A stretch of 64,000 nucleotides of DNA from Podospora comata (Eukaryota; Ascomycota; Sordariomycetes; Sordariales; Podosporaceae): positions 620,001 through 684,000 of the forward strand of contig CP071496.1 of the NCBI GenBank assembly GCA_017354895.1, read 5' to 3'. A program made the translations under genes and the position numbers. How positions within the stretch are numbered: position 1 is the first letter of the stretch; each line of letters opens with the position of its first letter. This document shows positions 1 through 12,581 of the stretch, piece by piece. The notes beneath the pieces are model-generated. The model worked only from the letters and a program-made list of their open reading frames with translations, searched no databases and was not told where the DNA came from.

Positions 1-528
1 GCCCGTCTCCCGCATAAGCTCGTGCTGCTCGTCGTCCAGCTCGTTTAGTGGAACTGGCTCGTTGATGGCAACACGGGCGCGCTTGGAAACCTTGCAGTAC
101 ATGGGCGCAGAGTATGTGAGGTTACGGTCGCGGCACTCGTAGGGCAAGAGGCTGGTTGTCTCGCCTGAAATTTCGGTGAGGGTGGGCTTCGAGATCATGA
201 CGTTGCCGAAATGAATGTCGTATCTCCGCAGGGCGATATCTCTGCCCTGGTCGTCACCGGGATTGGGATGGTCGAGTGTGAGATCGGCATATTCGTCAAC
301 AAGAGACTGGATGGTGCTGCTGGTGAATTCGTCAAAAGAATCAATCTGTTGCGACACCAGACCCTTCATATCAAAGTAGGCCGAGATGACATCCCAGCAG
401 TCCTCCGGTGTGATGGCGGCCTCGTCCTGATCGACGCCCAACTCGTCGCCATTTTCGTAGTTGTTGTCATCGTCGAACTCGTCGCCGTAGCCGCCATACG
501 ACTGACTCTGGGTCGCGTAATCAGCCAT
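1..528 (-). CDS. rpb2: RNA polymerase II second-largest subunit, N-terminal part
   Basis: RPB2 is the second-largest core subunit of nuclear RNA polymerase II and forms half of the catalytic cleft. The minus-strand frame starts at an ATG at 528 and stays open to the window edge, giving about 176 residues. After an acidic, glycine/tyrosine-rich leader it reads ITPEDCWDVISAYFDMKGLV and SQQIDSFDEF, then LLPYECRDRNLTYSAP, all hallmark N-terminal RPB2 (protrusion/lobe) segments. No intron is visible in this part. The gene is truncated by the window boundary; the remainder lies to the left. Its clean frame contrasts with the many broken genes further right. I am confident of the identity from these conserved strings, although no alignment was run. 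Confidence 0.93.
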   Translation of the reverse strand, partial: MADYATQSQSYGGYGDEFDDDNNYENGDELGVDQDEAAITPEDCWDVISAYFDMKGLVSQQIDSFDEFTSSTIQSLVDEYADLTLDHPNPGDDQGRDIALRRYDIHFGNVMISKPTLTEISGETTSLLPYECRDRNLTYSAPMYCKVSKRARVAINEPVPLNELDDEQHELMRETG

Positions 529-1215
529 GGTTTGATGATTGTGGTCGGGTTGGAATTGGTGGGAGAGATGCCCAGCAGCCAGCTACCGAGTGGTGGGCAA
601 AAAAGAGAAGATGAGCGACAGATTAGAAATCGCCACAAAGAGGCGGCGCGCGCATCAACTTGGGAGGAGCGCAAGGCCCTCAGCGCATCAAAAAGAAGAT
701 ATTCGCAAGTCGGTAGTTATTCTCCTGGATGCGGAAAGGAGTGGGTGTGTGTGCGATGGCGAAAAGAATGGAAAAGTCGCGATTTGTGAGTCGCTGGGCT
801 TTGGAGGCGGCGACTGGTGATGGTTTGTTGCTGGACGTCGTCGCCTTCCCCAGTGGAATTTCTGCTGGCTGGAGAGGCTGAAGGTGCGGCAGGCACACCG
901 CTAATCCCGGTTGGGTCAAAGCGCAGGGACCGCCTCGACAGCTCGTTGTGCCGCACGTGATCACGCATCAAATTCACTTCATTCCTGGCCCCACCAAAAA
1001 CCGCGAATTTACACGCGTCTTATCTTGTCGCCTTGGCCCCTGCTCCCTCAAATGCAGTCAGATGCCGAGAAACCCATCATTGACGTGTCGGTCCACGAAC
1101 ACCCAGACTGTCATTTCCAGGGAAATCTAATGCAGATTTCGGAAGACATACTGCCAAAAACTGAGGAAGATTTCTCTCCCTATCTTCTGCATTCACACCC
1201 CTCAGTCTTCCAATG
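529..1215. promoter_or_regulatory. Upstream region of RPB2
   Basis: Non-coding spacer of normal base composition between the RPB2 start codon and the AT-rich block. It should hold the RPB2 promoter and 5' UTR, which is inferred from position only. I see no convincing gene here; the short open frames on either strand have no recognisable motif. Confidence 0.5.
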
Positions 1216-2520
1216 AACCTGAAGCATATAAGCGCCGACAGAAAATAAAAATCGAAAATAAAACGGGCGGTAAAAAATATAGGTACTTCGGTATATCGAG
1301 CTTGTATTTTTAGGCTCTTAGACAGAATAATTATAAAGTATAGCTCTTTGTATATCTGGGTACTTACTACTCTGATCTTTAAAGCTGAGATTATAATTAT
1401 CTATATACTATTGCAAGGAATACGTTTTACTAAGAATTTAGCTAAACAACTAGATTATATTTGGATATCCGTATGCGTTTGTACTGGACTTAGCTTAATA
1501 CTGCGGCACAGCCTAGGCCGTTACCTTAAGTATATAGTTATTTGCTTCTTTTAGCCTAGCCATAAATCCCAGGTTTTAGAATCTTTAATATTAAGGTAAT
1601 AGACTATAATCCTGTAAGATCTAGACGGCTATTGGGATATCGGTAGTAGGGGGCTAAAAAGCTAAGGTATAAGTGAAGTATATTCTAGGTGCTAACTAAA
1701 GCAATTCGGCGCTTACGTAATGTTTCCTATAGCGTAATACGTGCTATTTAATCGCAAGCTTAGCATTTGTCGTTTTATCCTAGTTTAGTATCTCCCTTTG
1801 CTCGCCTATCTAGTATATACTTCCTACTTGCTCGTACTAAATTTTTATTTTATTATTAGCTCGACATAACTTAAATAGTATTATTCGGCCTACCTTTTCG
1901 TGGAGCTAATTATAGATGTAGTACCGATGACTTTATAAAATATAATAAAGTCTAGAAAGCCTTATTATATATTTATGTTTAAACTAACGCAGTTAGTAAA
2001 ATAATTCCGAAGTTAATAAAGAAAGGGCATTGTTAAAAGCGATATAGCGGGCATCACATATCAGTATATAATGTAATATAAACAACAAACGGTAATAGAA
2101 CTATTACTTCGGTTAATTAAAAAACGGGCGAAGATAATAATAAAATAGTAAGAAAATATATAAACTAACCACAATACTATAAATATACCTTTAATAGGGT
2201 CTTTAAATAAACATACCTACGTAATAGTAGCTCGCTCGCAGGCCGCACTCTATATAGGATAAAGAAAAAACTCTATTGGCTCGCAGGCTATATAATAAGC
2301 ACCTAATCGGCCTAATTAGAGGGCTAGAATTGCCTACACGCGTATAAAGCATAAAATATAAAGAAATAAAAGTCGATGTCCTATTTAAAATAAAATGTCC
2401 GAAGCAAACCGCTTATATATATAACCTTTAAACTCCCGAATTCTCCGAGAGCCTTACTTCTTTACTTAAACCTTTAGGCCTATAGCCGTACCCTAAACTA
2501 ATAATAATTACTATTTCCTA
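1216..2520. repeat. AT-rich, TpA-rich block, probable RIP-mutated repeat relic
   Basis: Composition changes sharply near 1216 and returns to normal near 2520. The block is rich in TA and TAT steps with many stops in all frames, interspersed with short GC patches such as ctcgcaggc. This pattern is what repeat-induced point mutation leaves behind in Pezizomycotina, where C in CpA of duplicated DNA becomes T. No element family can be recognised any more. It lies directly between RPB2 and the caspase-like gene. Confidence 0.7.
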
Positions 2521-2563
2521 AATAAATGGATGTAAATCCATCGCACTCATCAGGCTGGCGTGG

Positions 2564-2608
2564 CTCTGCCTTTCTCTCCTCTGCCTTTCTCTCCTCTGCC
2601 TTTCTCTC
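2564..2608 (+). repeat. Three tandem copies of a 15-bp CT-rich unit
   Basis: The unit ctctgcctttctctc occurs three times in a row without mismatch just upstream of the first ATG of the caspase-like gene. It is probably a simple-sequence tract in the promoter or 5' UTR; a role is not shown. Confidence 0.85.
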
Positions 2609-2694
2609 CTCAAGAGTATTGGCATACCGAACTAACTCCAACCGAGACGTGTCAAGAAATTGTGCCAGCTCTTTTTTCTTTGTGGTACGTTGAG

Positions 2695-4715
2695 ATGGTC
2701 GTACCCAGTCAACTACCAACCATGAATCTCACACCGCCTGCTCTCACAAGCTGCCCGAGAGGTCCTCGCTCGACTACCCATCACCTGGACTTGAGCAGCA
2801 ATAAAAGATCTCATCGAGCCGTGACCCCTCTCATGGACACCGAGAACTCACTGCCACCACTTGACTCGATGAGCCAGTCCTGGGACAATACCGTCATCCA
2901 CCATCCCATGTCCTCTGCTACCAGCATACCTAGCATCCTCTTCTCAGAGTACGAGAGCTTTGGCAACTACCTACAGCCACGACGTCTACCACTCTCAAAT
3001 ACTCGTCAACGGCTTCGGCCAGACCTCCCAAGCCCAATATCGCGCCAATGGAGGTCCATAGAAGCAATGCCCACAGCCGCCACCATCATCGGCTCTAGCT
3101 ACCAAGAAAAAGGTTGGGATTATAATGAAGTCGAGACTCCAAGAACACCCCGCCAGCGATACCAGGGTTCTGAAAAAGGTGGCTATTTCGAGGACATAGA
3201 CAGGGACACGGCGAACTTGAAGTCGCGGTGGGAAAGGAACTCGCAGTTGCACTCCGTTATTGGGATACCTCCGTCGCCAGGATATCGCCCTGCCAGATCC
3301 AGTTCTCTTTCAATATCGAGAACCTGGCCATCAAGCAGCGTCAGCTCATCCCCTGGGTTCTTTCGGATAGGAGGGTTTGGTTCTAGTACAAGTTGGCCTC
3401 CAGCAAGTTCTCGCCCTCCCCTTATAGCAGCAGCGGTCAGAACATGAATCGAGAATATCTCCCTCAGAATTCTGGGGGATACGTCACTGTCGATTCTCTC
3501 CATCATTATCCCGAAAACGACCTTCGAATGGGCCTTCAAAGGTTGGGTCTAGCAAGCACCTCCGCCTTACCCGATCCCAGCACAAACCGCACCCGACGTA
3601 AAGCAACAGGAAACGTAGGGAGAAGAAGCAAGTCTTCCCCTGGTAGGGCAGAGTCACCTGTTAGGTAAGTTTTTCTCGTTTCTTTTCTGCATTTCTTCCC
3701 ATATTCCCGGAAACTGACATCCATCCCCTAGGCCCCAATACAAAGAAGTCCACTGCCTTATCCTTACTTGGCCCTTCCACGACCTCCGCGCCGAGGATTA
3801 CACCGACCTGCTAGCAGCCGATTACGTCTCTCTTGAAGACGAGAGCGAGCTCTTGATCAAAATCCTCAAGGACTACGGCTGGCAAGTCTCCGAGTATCAC
3901 ATCGACATGAACCGACCCATCGAAAGACCCACCGCCAGACTCAACAAGTTCTGCCAGTTAGCCGCCGACGATATGTTGTTGGTGGTCTACTACCACGGCC
4001 ATGGCTCCCTCAACGAGGACAACGAGCTGGTTTTTAGCAGCCATGACCACCCTGAAAACTCCGAATGGGCCAAGAAGGCGGCTGCTGATTTGTACTATGA
4101 GCTGCTGTCCCGCCATAACAGTAGGCACGGACAGAAAAAGGCGGCCTCTAGGGCCCTAATGAAGTAGTATGTCCCATCCCCCTGCATCTCAACATCACTA
4201 ACATACCCATCTATTACAGCGAGCGCTACCGCCCAATATTCAACCTCCCCTGGTCCACTCTCCGCCAACCCCTTCTCACCTGCCCCTCCGACGTGTTCTT
4301 TATCCTGGACTGCTGCGCCGCGGGGGGAGCCAACCTCCCCTCTTCTTTTTCCAGCCCCCAATCAAACACCTACACCAAGCACCTCTTCGCCGCCTGCGGC
4401 TTCGAGTCTTCCACTACAGACGATATGACCGCCACTTTGTGCTCCATTCTAGACGAAAACGCCACTGCTGGCAACAACGGAACTGTCTTAACAACCAAAC
4501 GACTGCACCAGCTCATGGAGGAAAGGCTGCAGAAGAAGAGCAGCGGGATCGGGACCAGCCAGCCTATCTTCAAGCAGCTACTTCCGTTGGACCCGGAAAG
4601 GAAGATACACTTACCTAAATTAACGGTGATGGGAAATTATAAGGGTAGGAGGGGAAGACGGAGCAGAAGAGGCACTCAGGGTCATGCGATCATGAATATG
4701 GTCTTGCGAGGCTGA
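2695..4715 (+). CDS. Caspase-like (peptidase C14 family) protein with disordered N-terminus
   Basis: Predicted cysteine protease of the caspase/metacaspase fold. My model has four exons: 2695-3339, 3387-3664, 3732-4163 and 4220-4715 (616 residues). The introns at 3665-3731 (GTAAGT...CCCTAG) and 4164-4219 (GTAGTA...TTACAG) are well supported because they rejoin the domain; the 47-nt one at 3340-3386 is only a frame-restoring guess. The first ~310 residues are Ser/Pro/Arg-rich and look disordered. The C-terminal half carries the p20-like core: VHCLILTWPF strand, then VVYYHGHG with the catalytic His (near residue 395) and FFILDCCAAGG with the catalytic Cys (near residue 482), followed by AACGFESSTTD. 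ATG at 2722 is an alternative start. Such C14 proteins occur in fungal cell-death and allorecognition repertoires; the substrate is unknown. No stop or frameshift breaks the domain. Confidence 0.75.
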
Positions 4716-6678
4716 AATCACGACTCCTTCCGGCGCAAAAATAGTCAATTAACAGAGAGCGGGGCTGGGACAAGTGACCGGAATGTGCCCGGTCCGAGCT
4801 GAATGGCACGTGATAGGCGTATAATTCAGAGGGCCTGATACGTCAAAAGAGCGGAGTTGCGTAAGAAATCTCTCTTCATCCATCTAGTAACATGTTTAGT
4901 TCGCCCTACATAGGGCCTTGCTCACCCTGCTCAAGCTTTGCTATTGAAGTGTCTGTGTAATTTAGGGGCACTTGGCTGTTGGAGGTGGGAAAGCCACACT
5001 CCATGTTGGTCGACCCATATTCTGAGGGGGGAAAATCCCACACCACCAACAGTGAACACCGATTCAAAACACTTAGATAGTCAAAGAAGATGGCACAAAT
5101 ATGAGATAGTTTATACTCTTCTATCCCCGGACGTTACACTTCTCACCATGACCCGTTCGGTTCTTACGCAAGCGTCCTGCCCAAATAGATACATCTCAAG
5201 CGATGGGCGATCAGCCTGGGGTTAATGAATGACATCAGCCCGCCTCGCATCCAGGAGCCTGGTCTTCTCATGAGCACGACATACGCAACGGAACTTAATA
5301 GGACACCGAAGCAGCCCCTGTCTAGCAAGCTCACGGCTAGGGAATTCTCCAGTGTTTTCCGTGGTACCAGGCGGTGGCTTGCCCTCAATCCCAAAAAGTA
5401 AACATCAGAGCGCAGGCACGGTTTAGTCATCAACAGCGAGGCCTTGGATTCGTGCTTGCGCACGCTCTCTTCTTGGCGCCGATAACCGGCGACTCTTGCA
5501 CGGAGCATTTGGCTTGGTGGCAGGGAGGCTCATGGAGGCTAACTAGGGGTTGGGGGGTAGGCTGGCTGAGAGACTTTGCGCGTCATCGTGATAACCCGAC
5601 ACTGACAGCCATTACGGGGGTAGACGACCCCTCTAAATAAGCAAGAAACCACGGCGTCTCGTATCTGCTAATATTTAATTTCTCTTCAACTGAGGAAAGT
5701 GATGACTATAATAATCGGATGTTAAAAAATGTTTAGAGGGGAGTTAAAAACTAGGCAGCTTGAAGAGACTGGATGCAAAACACCATTATGTCGAAGCCAC
5801 CTTACAACATTTCGTTTCCCCGTTCCATCTTCATCATTGTGATCGCATCATTTCTGTTCCATAGCGCCGGCAAATGTCCTACCACCATCCGCGACCCACA
5901 TGTATGGCTAGATAGATACAGGGGCGTTGGGGACATATCCGAGATTCTAGGGGTGTCATCTTGGATTTCTTGGAGAAGGCACGGCGGCCTAAGGAGAGTT
6001 TCTATTCGCTAAACTGCAGTATTTAAAAGGCGTTATGTTGAATTGGTACCGTTTCCTCCGTCCCGCAAACTACATGACCTAATATCTGAACCGGCCGTTA
6101 CCTTCCTCGTACTTCTCTCAACCCGTAGTCCCTTTACCCAGTTCCTCCCCTTGGCGGACGGCAAGTGTTAGTTGCTGACCCCCCAGAAGCATAGTTCTTT
6201 TTTCGTGTGCAGCTGTTATATCTTTCGTCGTCCGCGTATTGGCTCATCATGGTGAGTGCTTGTTGCGCCCCTCGATCAGGCTGTCAACCTTCCCAAACGC
6301 CGCAACCTTGTATTTGATCACAATCCACTATATTCCTGTCCCCATCTTCGGGCTTTCTCCTATTGACATTTCCCACCAATATTTTTCATTCACTCTAAGT
6401 AGGTAGCCTCGGTTTGTCGGCGCGTCGGACATTCTCGCCGGTTATCTACCTAGTAATTCCTTTTCCTCTCCATCCCTGATTCTTACATGTATACGTACAT
6501 ACCCCGCATATCTTTCAGCGAATTCTGCCATTCCGCCCACTTTACTCTCTCGTGAGGTTGATAGCCGTGGCAGCTTTCAATAACCTCTACTCGTATCCGC
6601 CCTCCCATAATTACCAGGTCATTCCCACACATTCTTCCCATATCCTTCTCGTCCATCCACGTTGTCTACCAAACGCTT
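4716..6678. other. Intergenic region without a recognisable gene
   Basis: About 2 kb between the caspase-like gene and the SNF2 relic. Small open frames on both strands show no motif. It contains a dispersed-repeat copy (5352-5436), a sequence tgctcaccctgctca near 4920 that recurs near 31815, and a C/T-rich stretch from about 6200. Possibly old repeat debris. Confidence 0.4.
5352..5436 (+). repeat. Dispersed repeat, copy 1
   Basis: The stretch from gtgttttccgtggtacc to gtttagtcatcaacag matches, with gaps, the stretch at 28464-28538 on the same strand (shared cores gtgttttc-gtggtac-aggcgg and gtttagtcatcaa-cag). Two copies 23 kb apart suggest a remnant of a small mobile element or LTR; neither end is defined. 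Confidence 0.5.
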
Positions 6679-8829
6679 TCAAATATCGATCTCAATTGGG
6701 TTTTCCGCTGATAGTCCCTGCTCCTCTTTCCTCCTCCTTTTATGAACCCTGTGCTTTGGTCTCCCAGTCAAGTCTTCTAGTTCGAGGTCACTTTCATCTT
6801 CATGTGCCCGCTTCTCCCTCTCCACCGTCCTTTCGGCTGTCCTCTGTCTTGTCTTTTTTGGTGGTAGGGGCGCGACTTTTCTGATCACATCCCTCGTTTT
6901 CTTACATTCTTCCTCCACATGAAAGATCTCCGTAGGCAATATATTGGCAATAGCCGTTTTCAGCGCGGCGCATTCTATCATGCTGTCGATAACGGTGTCC
7001 TTGCCCTTCATCTCCTCATAATCGCAGTACGGCGTTGGACTCAAGGGTTGCATGAGACTCGCATACTGGCTGGCCGTTGGTCTCGGAGTTTTGCCGTCCA
7101 AGATTCTCGAAGCCAAGTGCTCTTTTCCGACCCTGAACTGCTGCAGTCCTTCGTCGAACGTGCCGCCTGTGACCAACCAGTAGACATAGACGTCCTTCTG
7201 CTGGCCCATCCGGTATGCCCTGGCTATGGCCTGCTGCTCCTGGGCTGGTGTGTATCCAGAATCAAATATTACGACCCTGCTGGCCGCCTGGATGTTGTGA
7301 CCGGTCCCTCCGGCCATGGTCAATATGAGAAACACGTCCCCGCTTCTCCCTTCGTTGAAGTCTTTGATCAACTGCTGGCGGTTGTTTGGTGACGTTTTTC
7401 CGTCTAGCCTCTGGTATCCAATCTCCCTCTTCCCCAGAACCGTTCCCAAAAAGTCCAGTTTGGGAATTAACTGGCTAAACAGCAGCACCTTCTCACCAAG
7501 TCTCCTGCTTGCCTCGACGATATGAATCAGCACGCGCACCTTGTTCGAGGCCATCTCGTCGTTCAATGTCGATGGAATTTCGCTTTCCATGATGGTTGTG
7601 AAATCCGGCTTCCCACCCGCCTTTGTTCCCCTGAATACCCTGGGGTGCGCCAGCAGTGGCCTGAGATTTGTGACCAGCTCAAAGGGCCCCAACCTTCCCG
7701 TCTTTTCACCCTTCTGCCAGTCCAGGTATGCCCCGTAAAGTGCTTTCTGCAGCGGTGAGATGGGCATCAAGATCAAAAACTCTTTCTTGTTCGGCATTTC
7801 GTGGCTGATCACGCTGATGCCGCAACGGTGCAGTTTCGGCCCGATAATTGCCTGAAGCTGCCTGACTTGCTGTTGAGCCAGAAGCTTCGCCGATCCGGTG
7901 CTTTCCTCGAAGAGCCCCAGCCGGATGGGATTGCCGTATTCCTTCTTGAAGACCTTCCCCTCTGGCAGCAGGTTCGGCACTGCCCAGTTCATCACACACT
8001 GCACATCCATGGCGTCTCTGGACAGCGGCGTCCCCGTCAAAGCAATCCTGTTCTTTGTCTCGAACTCTGTCATGGCTTTCCACATGCCCGTCTTCTCGTT
8101 CTTGATTGTTTGCGCCTCATCACAAACCACCAAGGTCGCCGCTGTCTTGATGACATCCTTCTCCGGCCGCGCCATGTCCTTGAACGCCTGCATTCCCTTG
8201 ATGATGACGCCACCTTCCTTGGCCCACGTCTCAACACCCCCTCGCGTCGTTCTCGTGTATACCCTTCCCAGCATCCCATTTGGCACCCATTTCGATATCT
8301 CGGCCTCCCAGTTCGCGACCAGGCCCGGTAGACAGACAATGACCGCGCTCAGCCTTCGGAGGCGTGCTGGTATCTGCCTTCGCACGCCGGCGTTGTCTGA
8401 TGAATTTGCCTCCGCGATCGTCATCATCAGCGCGATGACTTGTAGTGTTTTGCCCAGACCCATCTCGTGGGCCAGGAGGCAGCCGGTATCTTTATCGCAC
8501 ACAACAATGTTCTCAAACATGAATCGAACCCCGTCCAGCTAGTAAGGCTTCATCAACTCCCCTAGGTGCTCGCTTATTCGTATGGGAGGATCGTTCGGGC
8601 CTCGTGATAGGTTAATGGTCAGATCTCGGCCCTTTGCGGACGACCCTCTACTCTCCGAGTCTTCGGCCATCTCTCGTCCTCTGGCCCCATTTCTTGAACT
8701 TGTGTTTAGCGTTGCCTGCTGTTGCCTCCCAGTATGGCCTTGCCCCACAAGCTGAGCCTCCCACCTTTGCGCGTTCAACTCTTCCTCCTCTTCCCAGTAC
8801 TCCCTCCCCTTACCGCCAGTGGATGCCAT
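6679..8829 (-). pseudogene. SNF2-family helicase/ATPase with a stop at the conserved Q-motif glutamine
   Basis: SNF2-type DNA translocases remodel chromatin or repair DNA in the nucleus. The minus frame from the ATG at 8829 encodes a charged leader, then IRISEHLGELMKPY, an in-frame TAG (8539-8541), then LDGVRFMFENIV. Homology is continuous across the stop, and SNF2 proteins have Gln exactly there, so CAG became TAG. Beyond it the domain is complete: HEMGLGKT (motif I), VVCDEAQT (motif II, DEAQ rather than DEAH), ALTGTPLSRD (III), MAGGTGHNIQAAS (V) and QQAIARAYRMGQQ (VI). The tail is basic and ends NPIEIDI. About 716 codons in all; family members are often longer and further degraded coding-like sequence lies upstream. 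Either a pseudogene by one point mutation or a truncated protein starting at the ATG at 8520. A sequencing error is the alternative. Confidence 0.8.
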
Positions 8830-11800
8830 TGCTTGGGTTGCCTGGGTGGCCGGATCGTGGTGGTATATACAGGTTACTCGGTCGACCTAGTCGAATCTCT
8901 GCCCTTTGCCTGCTCCTCAGTCAGTTGTCCCGTCTTGGCCGCCGTAGTTCCAAGAGCTTTTGCAATATACCGGTCTTCTCTTCAATCACGAGAACCCTTG
9001 GCACTTGTGGGAAAAAGAAAAAACTCTCAATGGGAGGATCGACTGCCGCTCTTGTTCTCTTGGACGTGGTCCTGCTGCCCGGTCCTTTATCTGGGACTCT
9101 GTCTAACCCATGGTTAGCTTACCCTCTCTCAGTCGATACCTGAGCTTCTTTTCGACGTACAAGTTCCTACTCCTCTGCTGATGGTCTTTCTCAACTTGTC
9201 CTTATTCTTCCTAGCTTGCCGACAGACCCGCAGGCCAACATATCTTTCCTACACCCTATTGTGATCCTCTGTTCGCGATCTTGCGGTTTTCGGCTGTCCG
9301 AGCTTGTGGTGCCTCGCGTTCACGGTGGACACGCTGGCAAGCTTCCAAATGTTGCCCGTTGTGCCTTGCTCCCCGCCTCTTTTCACGCGCAGGTTGGCAC
9401 AGTGCAGCCACCTTCCCCGTTGTCGAATTCTTGGAGTAGGATAACACTTCAAATCACCCGATGAAGATTTGCAGCTTGTCCTGGCCTCTGCCTGGGTGAG
9501 AGCTCAATTGGTGATTCAGCACGCGCTTCTTGGCCGTTGCAGAGCTCAGACTGCCTCTTCTGTTAGCCATAGGTGTAACTTTTGCCTACTAAAGTTCCGT
9601 GCCTGTCTTCTTCACTCACTTTCTGGTTCGCAACTCGGCCCTTCTACCACCCACGAGCCGATGGTCACCCCCCCTTTATCACCAAGGTGCGATCTTCTTC
9701 GAGTGCCTCCAGGCTGGACTGCGTTCTGGATCAGACTTAAAGGCTGCGCCTTTCTGCTTCTTTGTAGAATATGAAGTCTGCTGAGTCGGAGGCAATGTAC
9801 GGCTTGATGTGTCCTCTGTTGGTTTTATCAGTTGATCTCCCATTTCTGACCCACGATCGTAGCCCCTCGCGTTCAATGTTCTTACCTGCAAGTCGCGACT
9901 TGCTAAGTTCAACTGACTTGCTCGACTCTTCGCTTTGCTGCCTTCCTGTAGACAGCACTGCCCAAGGCGCCTTCTCTTGGCGAGGCTCACCACCAATATG
10001 TGTTGTGGTTACAATTCTTTGAGGCCGTTCGTGACTTTTCTGCTGGTGTAGCCTTGACTCGAAGCTGGTGTTGGTTGTTTGGCGAGGAGCTGTTTTAATT
10101 TGGCAAACAAATGATGCTTTGCCACCACCTGAGGAAGGTGCCTGCCTGTGCGCTCCTTCCTCCTTTGCCTTGCAGTGACCCCCCATTCACCCGAGTCACT
10201 TCATGTCTTTCTTCAACGACGCCTTGCCCCACCAGTATTGCCCTGTCCCATCCTCTGATTGTTACCCGCCGACTCGGCCAGCGCATTCTGTGCTGCCTTA
10301 TAACCCCGGTCTTACCTTGTTCCGCTTGCGTGATGCCGAGGCCGCACTTTTCAAAGATTGGTACTGATGCTGCTGAAAACAAGTGGATTGCAGCGTACCT
10401 TACCAGGATGTTTTTGACGAGGGACGAACCCCGTGTCCAACAGGCGGCTGCCAATCGTTCAACCTTGCGGTCAGTGGCTGGTAACGATAATATGATGTGC
10501 TTTTGATGAACTTGACGGTTTCAAAGAGTGTGAAGTGTTGCCAGGTATGTTGTTCAATGCCGAATGCGGCCGTCAGTATAGCCTCGAAGATAACTTCTTG
10601 CCACCGGTGTTGTTCCTTTAGGGCACTTCGGTGTGCAGTGAAAGTGGTCAGGCCCCCAGACCTGAAAGCCCTCACTTTGAACTACTTATATGTGCTGCAC
10701 TGGCAAATTGCTCCTGGCTACTAAAATTGCGATTACCTCATGTGGCCATCTAATATGTTGGACTTCGGATGAACACTTGATATGCAGGTTTGCATATGAC
10801 CCCTCGTATGGGTGTATGGCCTCTCCTGGCATTATGGCTTCCGTGTGGCCCTTCTATGTTTGCCATCACCTATTTTCTCTACATTTGGCTCAATATTACT
10901 CCCGATATTCCCCCGCCTTCTCCGCCAACTTGCCAGAACCACAATCTAAACCGGGCGGTCAAAACGCATCGTGCAATGGAAAGTCAGGAGTCGTGGAGTC
11001 AGGCGACTCCTTTTGTCTTTCACACTCTTTTTTTTATTGCTCTGTGCATTGTTTGGCCATCGGCTTCTGTGAAGCTTACAAAACCCCAGCAGTTATTTGG
11101 ATTGAAGTAATTGATTGACCTGAGGAAGTAAAAGACAAAAGAAAGCTGTAACAAGCGTAGAAAGCCGCGTATATATACAAAAGAGTGCTCCGTCGAGCCC
11201 TGCTGTTGAATGCAAACCTTACGTAAGAGCTTGTCAGGGCCTTGACCCACTTTTCCTGCTCCACAGCTTCCTTTTCTTTCAGTCCCCTTTCATCTAACTG
11301 TCCCGGCCGCCGGCCTTTCAAAGCTCACATGTCTCTGCTTCGAGCACCGATAATATCTCACCTATGGCTTCCAATCCTTTCCTTTTGCCGCCGTTGCAAT
11401 CAAGTCCCCAACTTCTTCCTTTCGGGCTAGGTACAGTAGGTACAGTGCAGCTCCTGCCCACATTTCTGTGTCATCTTTCTCTTAAATCATGCGTTGTCCT
11501 ATCGTTGCCCCCATACTCCCGGTGTCCGTGCTCCATCTCCATGAGGCACCCGGACATGGTTTGGAGTGTCCGACATCGTTATCCCGTAAGTATCATATCT
11601 ACCGCTCTTGTTCGTTGCTCTACTATGGAATCTGATGGTCTTTTACATCCCTACACCGGCCTCATTCATAACAGGTATTCCTGTTCCCCAGCTTGGCCCC
11701 TATTCTGGCTTCCCTTGTCCCTAATCGGTCTTCGTTCATGTCTACCTACATAGAGTTTCTCACAATCTCCCAGGTTCGCAGTACAATCCAATTCCACACC

Positions 11801-12560
11801 TCCTGTCCGTCCCTCCCTCTCTCCTTATCTGTCTAGCTGAACGTCTTCCAACAACCCTGTAATCCTTCCCAACGTCACTCCAAACCGAAATCCAGACCTA
11901 TGTATTCCCATATCAATAGCTCCCACGATACATCTCAGTCTTCTCTCCAGATACTCCTCTCCGCACAGTAGGCCCTTTCCACACAGCTCGTCAGTCCAGC
12001 GCCTCTCTCAAATGTACCGTGTCTCTGTACAGCCTCTCCCTTCACCATATCCGGTCGAAACAGACGGGAGTGCGAGCGGCAAAAGTCCGAAATGGCAACA
12101 ACCACAAAAGTGCAAAAGAAAGGAAATCCGCCTAAGGCGCTAAGTAGTCGAAACGCTAAAAGCGTAATATAAAACAGGCGAAAAAGATGAAAGTTTAAAA
12201 TACCTAGTAAGAAGCTGTGAAAGGTGTGAAAGGTGTGAAAGGTTACCTATAGAACTTTCAAAGCTTCCTGATTTTGCAATATATAGAACGTTAAGGTTTT
12301 CCTATGTATATAGCGGTAAAAGGACCGGCACACTCTTTCCAGGGTACATCGGTGTAGGAATAATAATAATAATATATAGAACGTTTACAAGATGCTGCCC
12401 AAAAACTACACCAGGTTTACTCATTTGTTGTATCCGTAATATTTTGCACTACCTCCACCAACTCGGGTGGATATAAATGACCTGCCTTCTGGCATATCTG
12501 GTCAAGTACATTGTTTTTTATGCAGAGGTTGCCACTACCTGTATCAGTACTGAATTGCCC
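8830..12560. other. No intact gene; degraded coding-like minus-strand pieces up to about 11.3 kb
   Basis: C/T-rich on the plus strand, so the minus strand is A/G-rich. Short minus frames resemble pieces of a protein, for example QEVIFEAILTAAFGIEQHTW within 10400-10675 and SADFIFYKEAERRSL near 9740, but they lie in different frames separated by stops. They could be the decayed N-terminal part of the SNF2 gene; I cannot prove it. From about 11.3 to 12.56 kb I see nothing codable, with an AT-rich patch around 12180-12420. Confidence 0.35.
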
Positions 12561-12581
12561 ACTAGGTTAGATATGATTCAC

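Noticed and set aside
8539-8541. SNF2 stop removed by an intron
   Set aside because: Conserved protein sequence is continuous on both sides, leaving no room for an intron.
8634-9143. Long plus-strand frame overlapping the SNF2 leader
   Set aside because: Shadow of the minus-strand gene; low-complexity Leu/Ser/Pro product without motif.
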